This document shows positions 8,736-17,021 of a stretch of DNA of 39,110 bases, piece after piece. The stretch is taken from IMG/VR virus record IMGVR_UViG_3300044533_000249, positions 1 through 39,110 of that record, one strand, 5' to 3'. Source of the DNA: a virus. Both the position numbers and the translations under genes were made by a program. Position 1 is the first letter of the stretch. Every line of letters starts with the position of its first letter. Below the pieces are notes generated by a model. That model saw only the letters and a program-made list of their open reading frames with translations. It was not told where the DNA came from and made no database searches.

Positions 8736-9336
8736 TTTAGTTGATAACAACACACAGATCCCCGCCGCGCGCGTTAAGATGAATGACGACACTACGGGAT
8801 TCGTTAACCGCCCGTGGTATCGTTGGTTTTTTAATACTTACCAAGCGCTTGAAGCGGGACGTAGATACGGATCATTTTATAGCACAACAGCTTTTACACC
8901 TGCGGCTACTAACACAGCATATGCAATAACCTTCAATAATACATATACTCGCGCGGATGGGTCTGATGTAACGTATGGTGTTTATATCGGCACACCCACG
9001 TCTCGCGTTTACGTGGATAATACGGCTACTTATAATTTTCAGTTTTCAGCGCAATTAAAAAATATATCTGGCTCGGGGCATAGTATTTTTATTTGGCCTC
9101 GCGTTAACGGTGTCAATGTAGATGATTCCGCGACACAAGTAACTCTAGGCAGCGGCTCAAACGCTGCGGCTGTTGCCGCGTGGAATTTTGTGCTAAACCT
9201 CCAGACGGGGGATTATTTTGAGCTTATCTATTCAGTGGATAGCACAAACGTCACGATCCCTTATGTTGCCGCGTCTGGGCCTGTCCCCGCTATCCCCTCG
9301 GTCATCCTGACCGTAACAAGTTCTGTAGGTGTCTAA
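8728..9336 (+). CDS. Tail needle/fibre-like virion protein with C1q-like domain
   Basis: 202 residues from the ATG at 8728 (MPNLVDNNTQIPAARVKMND), which overlaps the gp10-like stop by 8 bp. The N-terminus is a short attachment-like segment with DDTTGFVNRPWYRWFFNTYQAL. The remainder is a jelly-roll pattern (YNFQFSAQLKNISGSGHSIF, IWPRVNGVNVDDSATQVTL, DYFELIYSVDS) resembling TNF/C1q-like heads of phage fibres. It occupies the place of the P22 needle gene 26. The role is inferred from position and fold. Confidence 0.65.
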   Translation: MPNLVDNNTQIPAARVKMNDDTTGFVNRPWYRWFFNTYQALEAGRRYGSFYSTTAFTPAATNTAYAITFNNTYTRADGSDVTYGVYIGTPTSRVYVDNTATYNFQFSAQLKNISGSGHSIFIWPRVNGVNVDDSATQVTLGSGSNAAAVAAWNFVLNLQTGDYFELIYSVDSTNVTIPYVAASGPVPAIPSVILTVTSSVGV

Positions 9337-10545
9337 ATGGCTGTTGTAACGCCCACCGCTAAAGCTCAGTTTATTGACGCCGCAGGCATACCGCTTGCTG
9401 GCGGTCTTCTCTATACATATCAAGCAGGCACGACGATTCCGCAATCGACTTATACGGATTCGACTGGCGCGGTTGCAAATACCAACCCAATTGTGCTGGA
9501 TGCGCGCGGTGAAGCTAATATCTGGCTTGGATCTGCGACATATAAATTTAGACTTGCTGATTCTACAGATACTGAAATTTGGACAGTCGATAACGTCTCG
9601 GCCCCAACAACAGCGTTGTCGCCAGTATTGTCAGGTAACGTCACGATTGATTCGGATACGGCAGGCCCAGCTCTTAAAATAACGCAGACTGGCGGTGGGC
9701 CAGTGCTTCGCGTTCAAGACAGCGCCGATCCTGACGCAACGCCTTTTATCATTGATAACACAGGCCAAGTAGGTATTGGAACTGCTACCCCAGCTAATGC
9801 CCTTGATGTTGCTGGCGGCACGGTTCAGATCTCGTCATCGGGCGGCACGTCTTATACGACTATATCAGCCGACGCGACGGATTCTATCTTTGCTGCGACA
9901 AGTTCACGAAATCTTACTTTTAAAACAGACGCAGCGACCCGATTGACTGTTAATAGCACGGCAGCAACATCTACTGTCCCTGTCGTGCTTCCGGCTGCGC
10001 CAACAACTACGCTTCAAGCGGCGACTAAGGGGTATGTTGATAACCTAACAGGTGCTCCCGCAGGCGTTATCATGGCTTTTGCGGGGACGGTTGCACCAAC
10101 AGGATTTCTTGCTTGCGAAGGCCAAGCAGTTTCAAGAACAACCTATGCTACTCTTTTTACCGCCATTGGCACGACATGGGGTAGCGGTGACGGATCCACG
10201 ACGTTTAACTTGCCAGATCTTCGCGGTATGTTTGTGCGCGGCACAGGCACTAATGCGACTGGATCGTCTAGCGGTGCGGTAGGCCCATCAGTCGGCGCAT
10301 ACGCGGCTGACACTTATTTAAACCATAACCATACTGCAACGCAAACCGCTCATAGTCACTACGTGCAACCTTCTGGTTTTAATGGTGGATCTTCGGGTGT
10401 ATATAATCAGCCAGTAAATTATGTATCTGATACTACCATATCTACATCTTCAGTGGCCCCTGCTATTACTGTAGCCACATCCACGACCGGCGGCACGGAA
10501 ACAAAGCCAAAGAACTATGGCGTGCTATACATCATCAAGACCTAA
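9337..10545 (+). CDS. Tail fibre with phage collar domain
   Basis: 402 residues, starting right after the previous stop. Residues 1-90 (GIPLAGGLLYTYQAGTTIPQ, TYTDSTGAVANTNPIVLDAR) resemble the head-binding domain used by P22-type tailspikes. The middle carries short fibre motifs (QVGIGTATPANALDV). Residues about 240-310 form a phage tail collar domain (GVIMAFAGTVAPTGFLACEG, TTFNLPDLRGMFVRG), and a His-rich turn (NHNHTATQTAHSHY) may bind metal as in short tail fibres. Likely a receptor-binding appendage attached to the tail hub. Confidence 0.8.
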   Translation: MAVVTPTAKAQFIDAAGIPLAGGLLYTYQAGTTIPQSTYTDSTGAVANTNPIVLDARGEANIWLGSATYKFRLADSTDTEIWTVDNVSAPTTALSPVLSGNVTIDSDTAGPALKITQTGGGPVLRVQDSADPDATPFIIDNTGQVGIGTATPANALDVAGGTVQISSSGGTSYTTISADATDSIFAATSSRNLTFKTDAATRLTVNSTAATSTVPVVLPAAPTTTLQAATKGYVDNLTGAPAGVIMAFAGTVAPTGFLACEGQAVSRTTYATLFTAIGTTWGSGDGSTTFNLPDLRGMFVRGTGTNATGSSSGAVGPSVGAYAADTYLNHNHTATQTAHSHYVQPSGFNGGSSGVYNQPVNYVSDTTISTSSVAPAITVATSTTGGTETKPKNYGVLYIIKT

Positions 10546-10882
10546 TGATCGCGCTATAGCCTTAAAGATAGGCTATGCCGCGACTGATTGGGAAGACTAT
10601 ATAAGTTACGAGGACTACGAGGCTATTGCGGCAGATTGGGATTTAAAATTGATCGTGAGAGATAACACGCCGATAGGAGCTATCTATTCCAAAAACGGCG
10701 AAACTCATGTATCAATATTACCTGAGTGGCGCAGGCGCTGGCTGACTAAAGGATTGTTAAAAGAAATCTTGGCGGATATGCAATTTACAAAAGTCGCTAA
10801 AGGCCATGATTTCATGTATAACATATTGGAAAGACTAGGTTTCAAGCGACAGGCAGATGGAACCGTAGCAAGAGAGAACTAA
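10517..10882 (+). CDS. GNAT acetyltransferase-like small protein
   Basis: 121 residues. The core (LKLIVRDNTPIGAIYSKNGE, THVSILPEWRRRWLTKGLL, FMYNILERLGFKR) follows the GNAT fold: beta strands, then a W-R-R-turn where acetyl-CoA is usually held, then a C-terminal LGFKR strand. No clear Q/RxxGxG/A loop is visible, so activity is uncertain. The only in-frame ATG near the start is at 10517, overlapping the fibre gene by 29 bp without a strong ribosome site. Similar proteins often sit between tail and ejection genes in P22-like phages. Confidence 0.6.
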   Translation: MACYTSSRPNDRAIALKIGYAATDWEDYISYEDYEAIAADWDLKLIVRDNTPIGAIYSKNGETHVSILPEWRRRWLTKGLLKEILADMQFTKVAKGHDFMYNILERLGFKRQADGTVAREN

Positions 10883-10883
10883 T

Positions 10884-11759
10884 ATGGGTTTTCAATCAGC
10901 CGCTAACGCTCAAGCGCAAGGCACCCAACAGGGCATGATGTTCCAAGCGGCTGCGGCTCAACAGCAACAGCAAGCTCTTCAGCAAGCGCAAGAACGCGCG
11001 GCGGCAGATTTAAAAGCTGGTCGGGAGCAAGGTATAGGCGCGCTGCAAGCCGGTCAGGCTGGCGCTCTCGGCGCTCTCCCACAATATTATCAACAAGGCA
11101 TTGGTTTCCAACAGCCTTATATGCAGGCAGGCGCTGGAGCTACAAATCAGCTCGCGCAGCTCTTTGGTCAAGGCGGCGCGTATACGCAACAGCCGACGCT
11201 TGAACAGCTTCAGATGGATCCGAGCTATGCTTTTCGGCGTCAGCAAGGTGAGCAAGCAATGCTTAACGCGGCTCGCGCGGGCGGTTTGGCGGGGTCGGGT
11301 AGAGCGTTAACGGCAGCTATTGATTACGGTCAACAAGCAGGAAGCCAAGAGTATAGCAACGCTTACAATCGTTTTATGGCTAATCGTTTAGCCGCCACAC
11401 AAGGGCTTCAAGGTTTAGCTGGTCTGGGCGCAAACGCCGCGCAAACTTCGACAGGTCTTGCGGGTCAGACTGGCGCTAATCTAGCGAATGTATACACAGG
11501 CACAGGCGCTAACATCGCTAACACCGCAACCGGCACGGCGGCTAATCTAGCCAACACCTACGCCAACACAGGCAACCAACTTGCCAATGTCTATGGCGGT
11601 CTTGGTCAAGGGCTTGCTCAAGGCGCGGCTAACATTGGTTCGATCTACGCCCAAGGCGCGATGGGGCCGACTAATCTTCTTGCCGCTCTTGCGGGTCAAG
11701 GTCTGCAAGCTGGCGCGTATATGTATGGGCGCAGGCCAGCGTCGGGAGTTGTAGGTTAA
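10884..11759 (+). CDS. DNA ejection / internal virion protein 1 (Gln/Ala-rich)
   Basis: 291 residues with Shine-Dalgarno AGAGAG. The N-terminus is Gln/Ala-rich. The segment DPSYAFRRQQGEQAMLNAAR ... GRALTAAIDYGQQAGSQEY is typical of phage DNA-transfer proteins that are packaged in the head and leave with the DNA. The C-terminal third is made of short ANxxxTG(T)GANIAN-type repeats. It is the first of three consecutive ejection genes, matching P22 genes 7, 20 and 16 in place. It ends in a TAATG overlap with the next gene. Confidence 0.7.
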   Translation: MGFQSAANAQAQGTQQGMMFQAAAAQQQQQALQQAQERAAADLKAGREQGIGALQAGQAGALGALPQYYQQGIGFQQPYMQAGAGATNQLAQLFGQGGAYTQQPTLEQLQMDPSYAFRRQQGEQAMLNAARAGGLAGSGRALTAAIDYGQQAGSQEYSNAYNRFMANRLAATQGLQGLAGLGANAAQTSTGLAGQTGANLANVYTGTGANIANTATGTAANLANTYANTGNQLANVYGGLGQGLAQGAANIGSIYAQGAMGPTNLLAALAGQGLQAGAYMYGRRPASGVVG

Positions 11760-13525
11760 TGCCGATTCAATACCAACCACTTCCCGAACTTCAGATTCCA
11801 AACGTCAATATCCTTGGCGCGTTAGCGCAAGGGCAAGCCTCTTCTTTGCAAGAAGCACAAGCGGAAAAACTGGCGCAGAGTTTACAGATTCAAGCCGACA
11901 AAGACGCACGCGAAGCTAGTCTGGCAGCGCAGAAATTAAAAAACGAAGAATTAGATTTTGCGGTTAAAAATGCAAATATATTTAGAGATCGTTTGCAGCA
12001 AATAAATCCCACATCACCTGACGCGCAAGCCCGTTACGACGCACTTTTACAAGAGTTTCAGCCTAAAGCCCCGTCGCTTTTGGCTAACGTCCCGACTGTG
12101 TTTAACGCGCAGACGCAACGCGATCTACTTACCTCGCACGATGACTTTATGAAAGTGACCGCGCCTAAAGAGCGCGACACGATGGTAGACGGCAAAGTCG
12201 GCAAGGCTACGTTTATCTTCGACCCATACTCTCAAACGGAGCGCATGGTCAGCGGATCATTTCAGCCAGGGGCTAAAGATCTTGTCGAAGTAAAAGACAA
12301 AGACGGAAATATTATCGGCGTCCGCGAAAAGGGTAGCACACAAATCCAAGAGCTGACGTTACCAGGGCAAGCGGCACCTACTGTTGCTGCGCCTGTTGAT
12401 GGTATGCCAGGGCCGCGTGGCGCGGCAGTCGGTATGGATCTTACCCGCAAGTTTGAAGGGTTTAGAGAGAAGCCATATTTTGACGTTAACGCACAGCGCG
12501 TCGGTTACGGCAGCGACACGGTAACAACGCCAGAAGGCAAAGTTGTTCCTGTCACTAAAAGCACGACGACAACTCAAAAAGACGCGGAACGCGATCTTAA
12601 ACGCCGGATTGAAACGGAATTTATCCCCAAAGCCGCCGCACAGGTAGGCCAAGAGAATTGGGATCGGCTACCAGAAAACGTCGCAGGCGCGCTTACATCT
12701 GTCACTTATAATTACGGAAGTCTACCAAACAAAGTTGCGGCGGCTGTTAAGACCGGCAACGTGAACGCTATAGCTAACGCGGTCGAAGCATTAGCCGACG
12801 ATAACAAAGGAGTTAATCGCGGACGCCGCATGAGCGAAGCCGCGACGATTCGCGGTAGCGAAATGCCTGGAACGGCTGCGGTTCCATCATTTGCCGCCGC
12901 TCCGCCCCCTGCGGCTCTTGGTATGTCTCCGCAGATTGTGCCGCCTATCAACATGATGGCGGGCGGCGCTATGCCGATTCAGAACGCGATGGCCGCTCCA
13001 GCGGCACCACCAATGACACTTGCAGAGTTTGCAAAACAGCCGTTAAAGAAAAAGAACACAGTGTTCTTTAAAGATCTTCTTACATCCTATGAAGACCAAG
13101 AGCGTGCAGGTATTCTTCCAACTAAAGAAGAAGGCCCGATTGCACGCGGTAAAAAGATCGCTTTGGCTAATGTGCCGCCTGCCGTTGCGCGCACAATAGA
13201 TCCAACGGGTCAAGAACTGCGCGACATTACGATCAATAAGATAGATCAGTATGTAACTATGTTGCGCGAAACTGGCACAATGACCGGCGGCGAAGGTAAT
13301 ACAATTGCTGAACTTGAGGCCAAAAAGAAAATGCTTGGCGGAAGCGATCTGACGATTGATGCTCTTCGTAAGATTGTAGTCGATCTTGATAAACGCTTTG
13401 GCACCGGCACACTCAAAGCCGAAGGCGGCTCAAAGACTTTCACGGTGAATGTCCCTGGCATGGGCGCAGTTCCATTCCCTAGCCAAGAAGCGGCGGACGC
13501 ATTTAGAAAAGAGGCGGGCCTCTAA
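11759..13525 (+). CDS. Ejection protein with lysozyme-like (GH24-type) domain
   Basis: 588 residues. Residues 1-110 are helical and Gln/Ala-rich. Residues about 226-360 form a lysozyme-like domain: LTRKFEGFREKPYFDVN with E233 and D242 nine apart as in T4 lysozyme, GYGSD at 249-253, then SVTYNYGSLP. A long Pro/Ala linker leads to a helical C-terminus. The place of the catalytic Thr of GH24 is taken by Arg or Val, so the mechanism may differ. Likely role: local opening of peptidoglycan while the internal proteins cross the envelope. Confidence 0.75.
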   Translation: MPIQYQPLPELQIPNVNILGALAQGQASSLQEAQAEKLAQSLQIQADKDAREASLAAQKLKNEELDFAVKNANIFRDRLQQINPTSPDAQARYDALLQEFQPKAPSLLANVPTVFNAQTQRDLLTSHDDFMKVTAPKERDTMVDGKVGKATFIFDPYSQTERMVSGSFQPGAKDLVEVKDKDGNIIGVREKGSTQIQELTLPGQAAPTVAAPVDGMPGPRGAAVGMDLTRKFEGFREKPYFDVNAQRVGYGSDTVTTPEGKVVPVTKSTTTTQKDAERDLKRRIETEFIPKAAAQVGQENWDRLPENVAGALTSVTYNYGSLPNKVAAAVKTGNVNAIANAVEALADDNKGVNRGRRMSEAATIRGSEMPGTAAVPSFAAAPPPAALGMSPQIVPPINMMAGGAMPIQNAMAAPAAPPMTLAEFAKQPLKKKNTVFFKDLLTSYEDQERAGILPTKEEGPIARGKKIALANVPPAVARTIDPTGQELRDITINKIDQYVTMLRETGTMTGGEGNTIAELEAKKKMLGGSDLTIDALRKIVVDLDKRFGTGTLKAEGGSKTFTVNVPGMGAVPFPSQEAADAFRKEAGL

Positions 13526-13527
13526 AG

Positions 13528-15141
13528 ATGGTCGATTATGCCGCGCTCATTGCTAAACACGGTGGCACCGCGCCAGAACCAAGCGCGGTAGACTATGCAG
13601 CTTTAATAGCCAAACACGGCGGCACCGCACCTGAGAAAAGTTTGACTGCCGAACGCGCAGTTCCTGTAGCTATGGGCGCGGCAGCGCCGACAGTTGTAGG
13701 CGCGTTAGGCGGCATGGGCGCAGCGGCATTAGGTGGCGGCGCAGCGATTCCGGCGGCTTTAGGCGGCGCGGCGTTACTTGGCGGCGCTGAACTTGTCGGC
13801 AATCTTTATAATGTTGCGCGAAGCGCGACTGGCTATAAACCCGTCAAAACACCGTTCGAGTATATTCGCGGGGCGCTTCCGCAAGAATTTCAGCCGCAGA
13901 CGCCGCAAGAGCGCATGTTAGCCGCTGGCGTTGAAGGCGGTCTTGGCGCGGCGACCGGCGCAGGCGCTGCACGATCAGCCATTAACGCGATGTCATCGGC
14001 AGGGCGCGCAGCTCCGGCAGCGCTTAACGTATTAGCCGCGCAACCAGTCGCGCAAACGGCAGCGGGTATTGCAGCGCCTGTCGCGGCTGAAGCAGCGCAA
14101 CAAGCTGGCGCGGATCCTTACACGCAATTTGGCGCGGCTATTCTTGGCGGCGTTGCTGCCGGTAAGTCAGTTAGCACACTTAATAAAGTTGGGCGCACCG
14201 CTTCGGCCACGCTTCAAAATATTGGTTTGCCATCTACGCAACAACTTGGGCGAGAGGCCGACGCAGCGTTTAACGCGGTTAAAAGATCTGGACTTGAGTA
14301 TGAGCCTTCAGCCGTTAAGGATTTTAGAGATCGTTTAGAATTGCAATTAGAAGCTGACTATGATCCGGCAAGCAGCCCCAAGGTCATGTCTATTCTTAAC
14401 GGAATCACGAAAAAAGCTGACGCCGGTAAGACATCTATTAAAGATTTGCATGATCTTCGCAAGAGAATTGGTAATGAACTCCGCAGCGGTTTCGATCCGT
14501 CGCAGCGCACACAGCGCGCTATGGGCGGCATAATGACCGACGCGCTGGATGATTTCATAACTGACCCGAATACGACAACTGTATTTAGCAAAGCCGTTCT
14601 TGACCCAACGCAGATCACGCAAACTTTCCAAGACGCTATCAGTAAATATAAAATGATGAGCCAAAGCGCGGAAATTGAACAAGCCGTTTCGCGCGCAGCT
14701 AAACCTAAAGCTGACTTTGGCTCTGTTATTCAAACTCAAATGAGTCGCATTGCAAGCAGTCCTGCACGTTTAAATCGCTTTACGCCAGAACAACGGCAAG
14801 CTATTTCGTCGATTGCGGCAGGTGAATTTGCGCCTGGTTTTGTCAGCGGTCTTAGCAGGTTTGCCCCATCATTAAGTGTCCCTGGTCTTCTTAAAGGCGG
14901 CATCCAAGGCGGTATCGGTTATGCTGGCGCGACGGCTGGTATGCCTTTAATTCCTGCCGCTATGGGCGGTTTAGCTGCCGGTGGTTTATTAGCGCGGGGC
15001 GGTCGCAATATACTGGCTAACATGGCTATGAGAAATCTAGCCGCTTCAACGCGCGGCGGCGCACTTGCTGCGCCTTTAGCACCTGCTAACTTTGGCTTGC
15101 CTGCAATAGCGCAAGGCGTAAACGCGATGGCTCCGCAATGA
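13528..15141 (+). CDS. DNA ejection / internal virion protein 3
   Basis: 537 residues. Two N-terminal copies of VDYAALIAKHGGTAPE (residues 2-17 and 21-36) are followed by Gly/Ala hydrophobic stretches at about 48-95 and 445-490, which could insert in membranes, and a helical middle (KDLHDLRKRIGNELRSGF). Size, position and amphipathic regions fit an inner-membrane channel-forming ejection protein such as P22 gp16/gp20. The last ATGA overlaps the next gene. Confidence 0.7.
   Translation: MVDYAALIAKHGGTAPEPSAVDYAALIAKHGGTAPEKSLTAERAVPVAMGAAAPTVVGALGGMGAAALGGGAAIPAALGGAALLGGAELVGNLYNVARSATGYKPVKTPFEYIRGALPQEFQPQTPQERMLAAGVEGGLGAATGAGAARSAINAMSSAGRAAPAALNVLAAQPVAQTAAGIAAPVAAEAAQQAGADPYTQFGAAILGGVAAGKSVSTLNKVGRTASATLQNIGLPSTQQLGREADAAFNAVKRSGLEYEPSAVKDFRDRLELQLEADYDPASSPKVMSILNGITKKADAGKTSIKDLHDLRKRIGNELRSGFDPSQRTQRAMGGIMTDALDDFITDPNTTTVFSKAVLDPTQITQTFQDAISKYKMMSQSAEIEQAVSRAAKPKADFGSVIQTQMSRIASSPARLNRFTPEQRQAISSIAAGEFAPGFVSGLSRFAPSLSVPGLLKGGIQGGIGYAGATAGMPLIPAAMGGLAAGGLLARGGRNILANMAMRNLAASTRGGALAAPLAPANFGLPAIAQGVNAMAPQ
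13531..13635 (+). repeat. Two-copy coding repeat VDYAALIAKHGGTAPE
   Basis: 13531-13578 and 13588-13635 encode identical 16-residue units, although the DNA differs at many third positions. Conservation is therefore at the protein level, not from a fresh duplication. Confidence 0.85.
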
Positions 15142-15401
15142 ACAGCGAAATCCAAGTCTTCTTTGATGTCGCCGTAGGCGTTATCGGCGTCCTGGGCGGA
15201 TGGGTATTGAATACCGTCTGGGGCGCTGTCAAAGACTTGCAAGTTGCCGATAAAGAACTGGCCGAAAAGGTTGGTGAAATCGAGGTGCTTGTTGCTGGTC
15301 GTTACATCACACGCGAAGAATTTAATACCGTGCTCAATCAAGTGTTTGCAAAACTCGACACCATTCGAGATCTTGTAAGCCAGAAAGCAGACCGGCGATG
15401 A
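15138..15401 (+). CDS. Small membrane protein of the lysis cassette (holin-like)
   Basis: 87 residues with one N-terminal transmembrane segment (about residues 8-30, FDVAVGVIGVLGGWVLNTVW), then a charged helical coiled-coil (DKELAEKVGEIEVLVAGRYI). It lies between the ejection genes and the endolysin with ATGA overlaps on both sides. Topology and place suggest a holin or antiholin-type role, in the style of XhlA-like proteins. This is inference. Confidence 0.65.
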   Translation: MNSEIQVFFDVAVGVIGVLGGWVLNTVWGAVKDLQVADKELAEKVGEIEVLVAGRYITREEFNTVLNQVFAKLDTIRDLVSQKADRR

Positions 15402-15901
15402 AAGAGAACTACGCGCAAGCTCTCAAACAAGTTCTTAAATATGAGGGCGGCTACGTTGACCATCCGAAAGACCCAGGAGGCCCGACGAATAAGGGCGTTA
15501 CGCAAGCAGTCTATGATGCTTGGCGCAAGTCGCAGAATCTCTCAACGCAAAGCGTGCGCGCTATTGTTGATTCGGAAGTTGCGGCGATTTACAAGAACCT
15601 CTATTGGGATCGTGTTTCTGGAGATAATTTGCCCGACGGCGTTGATTTTGCTGTGTTCGATTTTGCTGTGAATAGCGGAGTCAGCCGCGCAGCTAAGACG
15701 CTTCAAGCTGTTGTCGGCGTTACGCAAGACGGTCAGATCGGCCCTGCAACAATCCAGGCTACCAAAACCTACGTCGCTATGGCCGTGACCAATAAACGCC
15801 TTGCGTTCATGCAATCCCTGTCGATCTGGTCTACGTTTGGCAAGGGCTGGTCTGCGCGTATCGCAGACGTTAAAGCACAGATCATAGCGCTTGTTAAATA
15901 G
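15398..15901 (+). CDS. Endolysin, glycoside hydrolase family 108-like muramidase
   Basis: 167 residues. The signature EGGYVDHPKDPGGPTNKGVT begins at residue 16 and E16 is the expected catalytic acid. YWDRVSGDNLPDGVDFAVFD and the C-terminal peptidoglycan-binding part (GVTQDGQIGPATIQA) complete the GH108 + PG_binding_3 arrangement. There is no signal peptide, so it would need the neighbouring holin to reach the wall. The start overlaps the preceding gene by ATGA. Confidence 0.9.
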   Translation: MKENYAQALKQVLKYEGGYVDHPKDPGGPTNKGVTQAVYDAWRKSQNLSTQSVRAIVDSEVAAIYKNLYWDRVSGDNLPDGVDFAVFDFAVNSGVSRAAKTLQAVVGVTQDGQIGPATIQATKTYVAMAVTNKRLAFMQSLSIWSTFGKGWSARIADVKAQIIALVK

Positions 15902-15979
15902 AATCATTGTCGCTCTTACGGCGTCATATGTTGCGAAACTAGCATTTATGCTTGGCATTTATTTTAGAGGAGCACTCGA

Positions 15980-16141
15980 ATGATTAAGAATTGGAAAACC
16001 ACCATCCCGGGCATTCTCACTCTCGTTGGTGTCCTCTTCAACGCTTGGCAAACTAAAACGCTTGACTGGCCTTCTTTGCAAGCTGCGTTGATTGCTATTG
16101 GTCTTATCGGCGCTAAAGATTTTAACGTCACGGGCGCATGA
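15980..16141 (+). CDS. 53-residue membrane protein, holin-like
   Basis: MIKNWKTTIPGILTLVGVLF begins a protein with two short hydrophobic segments (about 9-22 and 33-44) ending KDFNVTGA. The ATG follows TTAGAGGAG, a strong ribosome site. Small proteins of this pattern ending in KDFNVTG occur in many lysis cassettes and are treated as holins or accessory membrane proteins. Its stop overlaps the next start (ATGA). Confidence 0.7.
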   Translation: MIKNWKTTIPGILTLVGVLFNAWQTKTLDWPSLQAALIAIGLIGAKDFNVTGA

Positions 16142-16350
16142 CAACTGCTATCTTAATTGGCTTATTTTTAACGGTGCTTTACGGCGGCGTTAAAATGTTA
16201 ATCGCTGATGCTTATGATCGTGGGCGGCGTGAGGAAGTCACACGTCGTATGGATCTGCAAGCTAAACTGAAAGCACAACAGACCAATGTTGTCATGGCCC
16301 CAAAAACCGTGGACGATACTATTTCTGATCTTGACAACGGCACTTTCTAG
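16138..16350 (+). CDS. Inner-membrane spanin subunit (Rz-like)
   Basis: 70 residues with an N-terminal transmembrane helix (ILIGLFLTVLYGGVKMLI), then a basic helical periplasmic part. It lies between lysis membrane proteins and a lipoprotein gene that starts inside it in another frame, the classic Rz/Rz1 arrangement. It is short for an i-spanin, but the architecture is right. It would pair with the o-spanin to fuse inner and outer membranes at the last step of lysis. Confidence 0.7.
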   Translation: MTTAILIGLFLTVLYGGVKMLIADAYDRGRREEVTRRMDLQAKLKAQQTNVVMAPKTVDDTISDLDNGTF

Positions 16351-16507
16351 TTGCCAGTCAACGAGCGGCGGGTCATGCCCGCCACTCGCTCAATACTCAG
16401 TCGCTCAACAGCGCGCCGTTGCCGCTGAACTTCGGCGGCTCCGTGGATCCGAAACGGCTCAGTTTATCGTCGATTACGGCAAGCTCCGCGCGGCGTGTCG
16501 GCTTTAA
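16286..16507 (+). CDS. Outer-membrane spanin lipoprotein (Rz1-like)
   Basis: 73 residues. A signal peptide (MLSWPQKPWTILFLILTTAL) ends in the lipobox LSSC with the lipid-bearing Cys at 23, followed by GGSCPPLAQYSVAQQRAVAA and an ADYG-like ending (IVDYGKLRAACRL), typical of Rz1 relatives. It overlaps the i-spanin gene by 65 bp in the +1 frame and runs 111 bp antisense into the convergent gene at 16397-16846. Confidence 0.8.
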   Translation: MLSWPQKPWTILFLILTTALSSCQSTSGGSCPPLAQYSVAQQRAVAAELRRLRGSETAQFIVDYGKLRAACRL

Positions 16508-16846
16508 CTCTTCTTTCTTAGCGGGCGTTAGGTTAGCGCGCTTCTTGTAGCCGATGTTAGCGCCGGTAGCGGCCTTCTGACTCACGTAATCATTGGCGAA
16601 CATCGCCGCGAACGCTTCATAGTTCATCGCGTCAAGGCGGCTGTCGATGTGCGTCGGATCACTGAAGGCGCGCGCGTTCTTAACGCAGACCATGATGGTC
16701 GCTACCTCAAAGGGATGAATATCGCGGCCCAGACGCAGGCTTGCCAGATCAGCAACAAGCTGAAAATTATCCTCAATTCCACCGTAGTTCTCACCGCGCT
16801 CGCTTATGATTTCGCTGGCTTGTTGTAGTAGATCGTGCGGATTCAT
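16397..16846 (-). CDS. DUF6378-like phage protein
   Basis: 149 residues. The core ERGENYGGIEDNFQLVADLA, SLRLGRDIHPFEVATIMVCV and KNARAFSDPTHIDSRLDAMN is a strongly recurring phage pattern that I associate with DUF6378; its function is unknown. The conserved part ends near residue 100, and the basic C-terminus is antisense to the o-spanin gene. It is the last gene of the leftward nuclease/helicase group. Confidence 0.75.
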   Translation of the reverse strand: MNPHDLLQQASEIISERGENYGGIEDNFQLVADLASLRLGRDIHPFEVATIMVCVKNARAFSDPTHIDSRLDAMNYEAFAAMFANDYVSQKAATGANIGYKKRANLTPAKKEELKPTRRAELAVIDDKLSRFGSTEPPKFSGNGALLSD

Positions 16847-17021
16847 CTATTTCCCCTATTAATTCGGCCCGTTCGCGCATCATACGCAGCGTTGTAAATC
16901 GCTGATGTAGTCTGATGAGCACCGTTGACCTGCGAGCGTTTCGGCGCTCGTCCGCCAAAAGGTTCCATACCTCTTGTTCTGTAAAGCCGTTGATAACTTC
17001 GTTTAGTTCACGCCAATTCAT
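16791..17021 (-). CDS. Small protein between helicase and DUF6378 genes
   Basis: 76 residues starting MNWRELNEVINGFTEQEVWN, helical and rich in Arg/Glu. It overlaps the helicase gene by 14 bp and the following gene by 56 bp, so it is translated as part of this unit. I recognise it only as a recurring short protein beside phage SNF2 genes. It may be an accessory factor of the helicase/nuclease. Confidence 0.6.
   Translation of the reverse strand: MNWRELNEVINGFTEQEVWNLLADERRNARRSTVLIRLHQRFTTLRMMRERAELIGEIDESARSTTTSQRNHKRAR

Noticed and set aside
16367-16383. GGCGGG/CCCGCC hairpin as a terminator of the lysis operon
   Set aside because: It lies inside the o-spanin coding sequence and has no T run on either strand.
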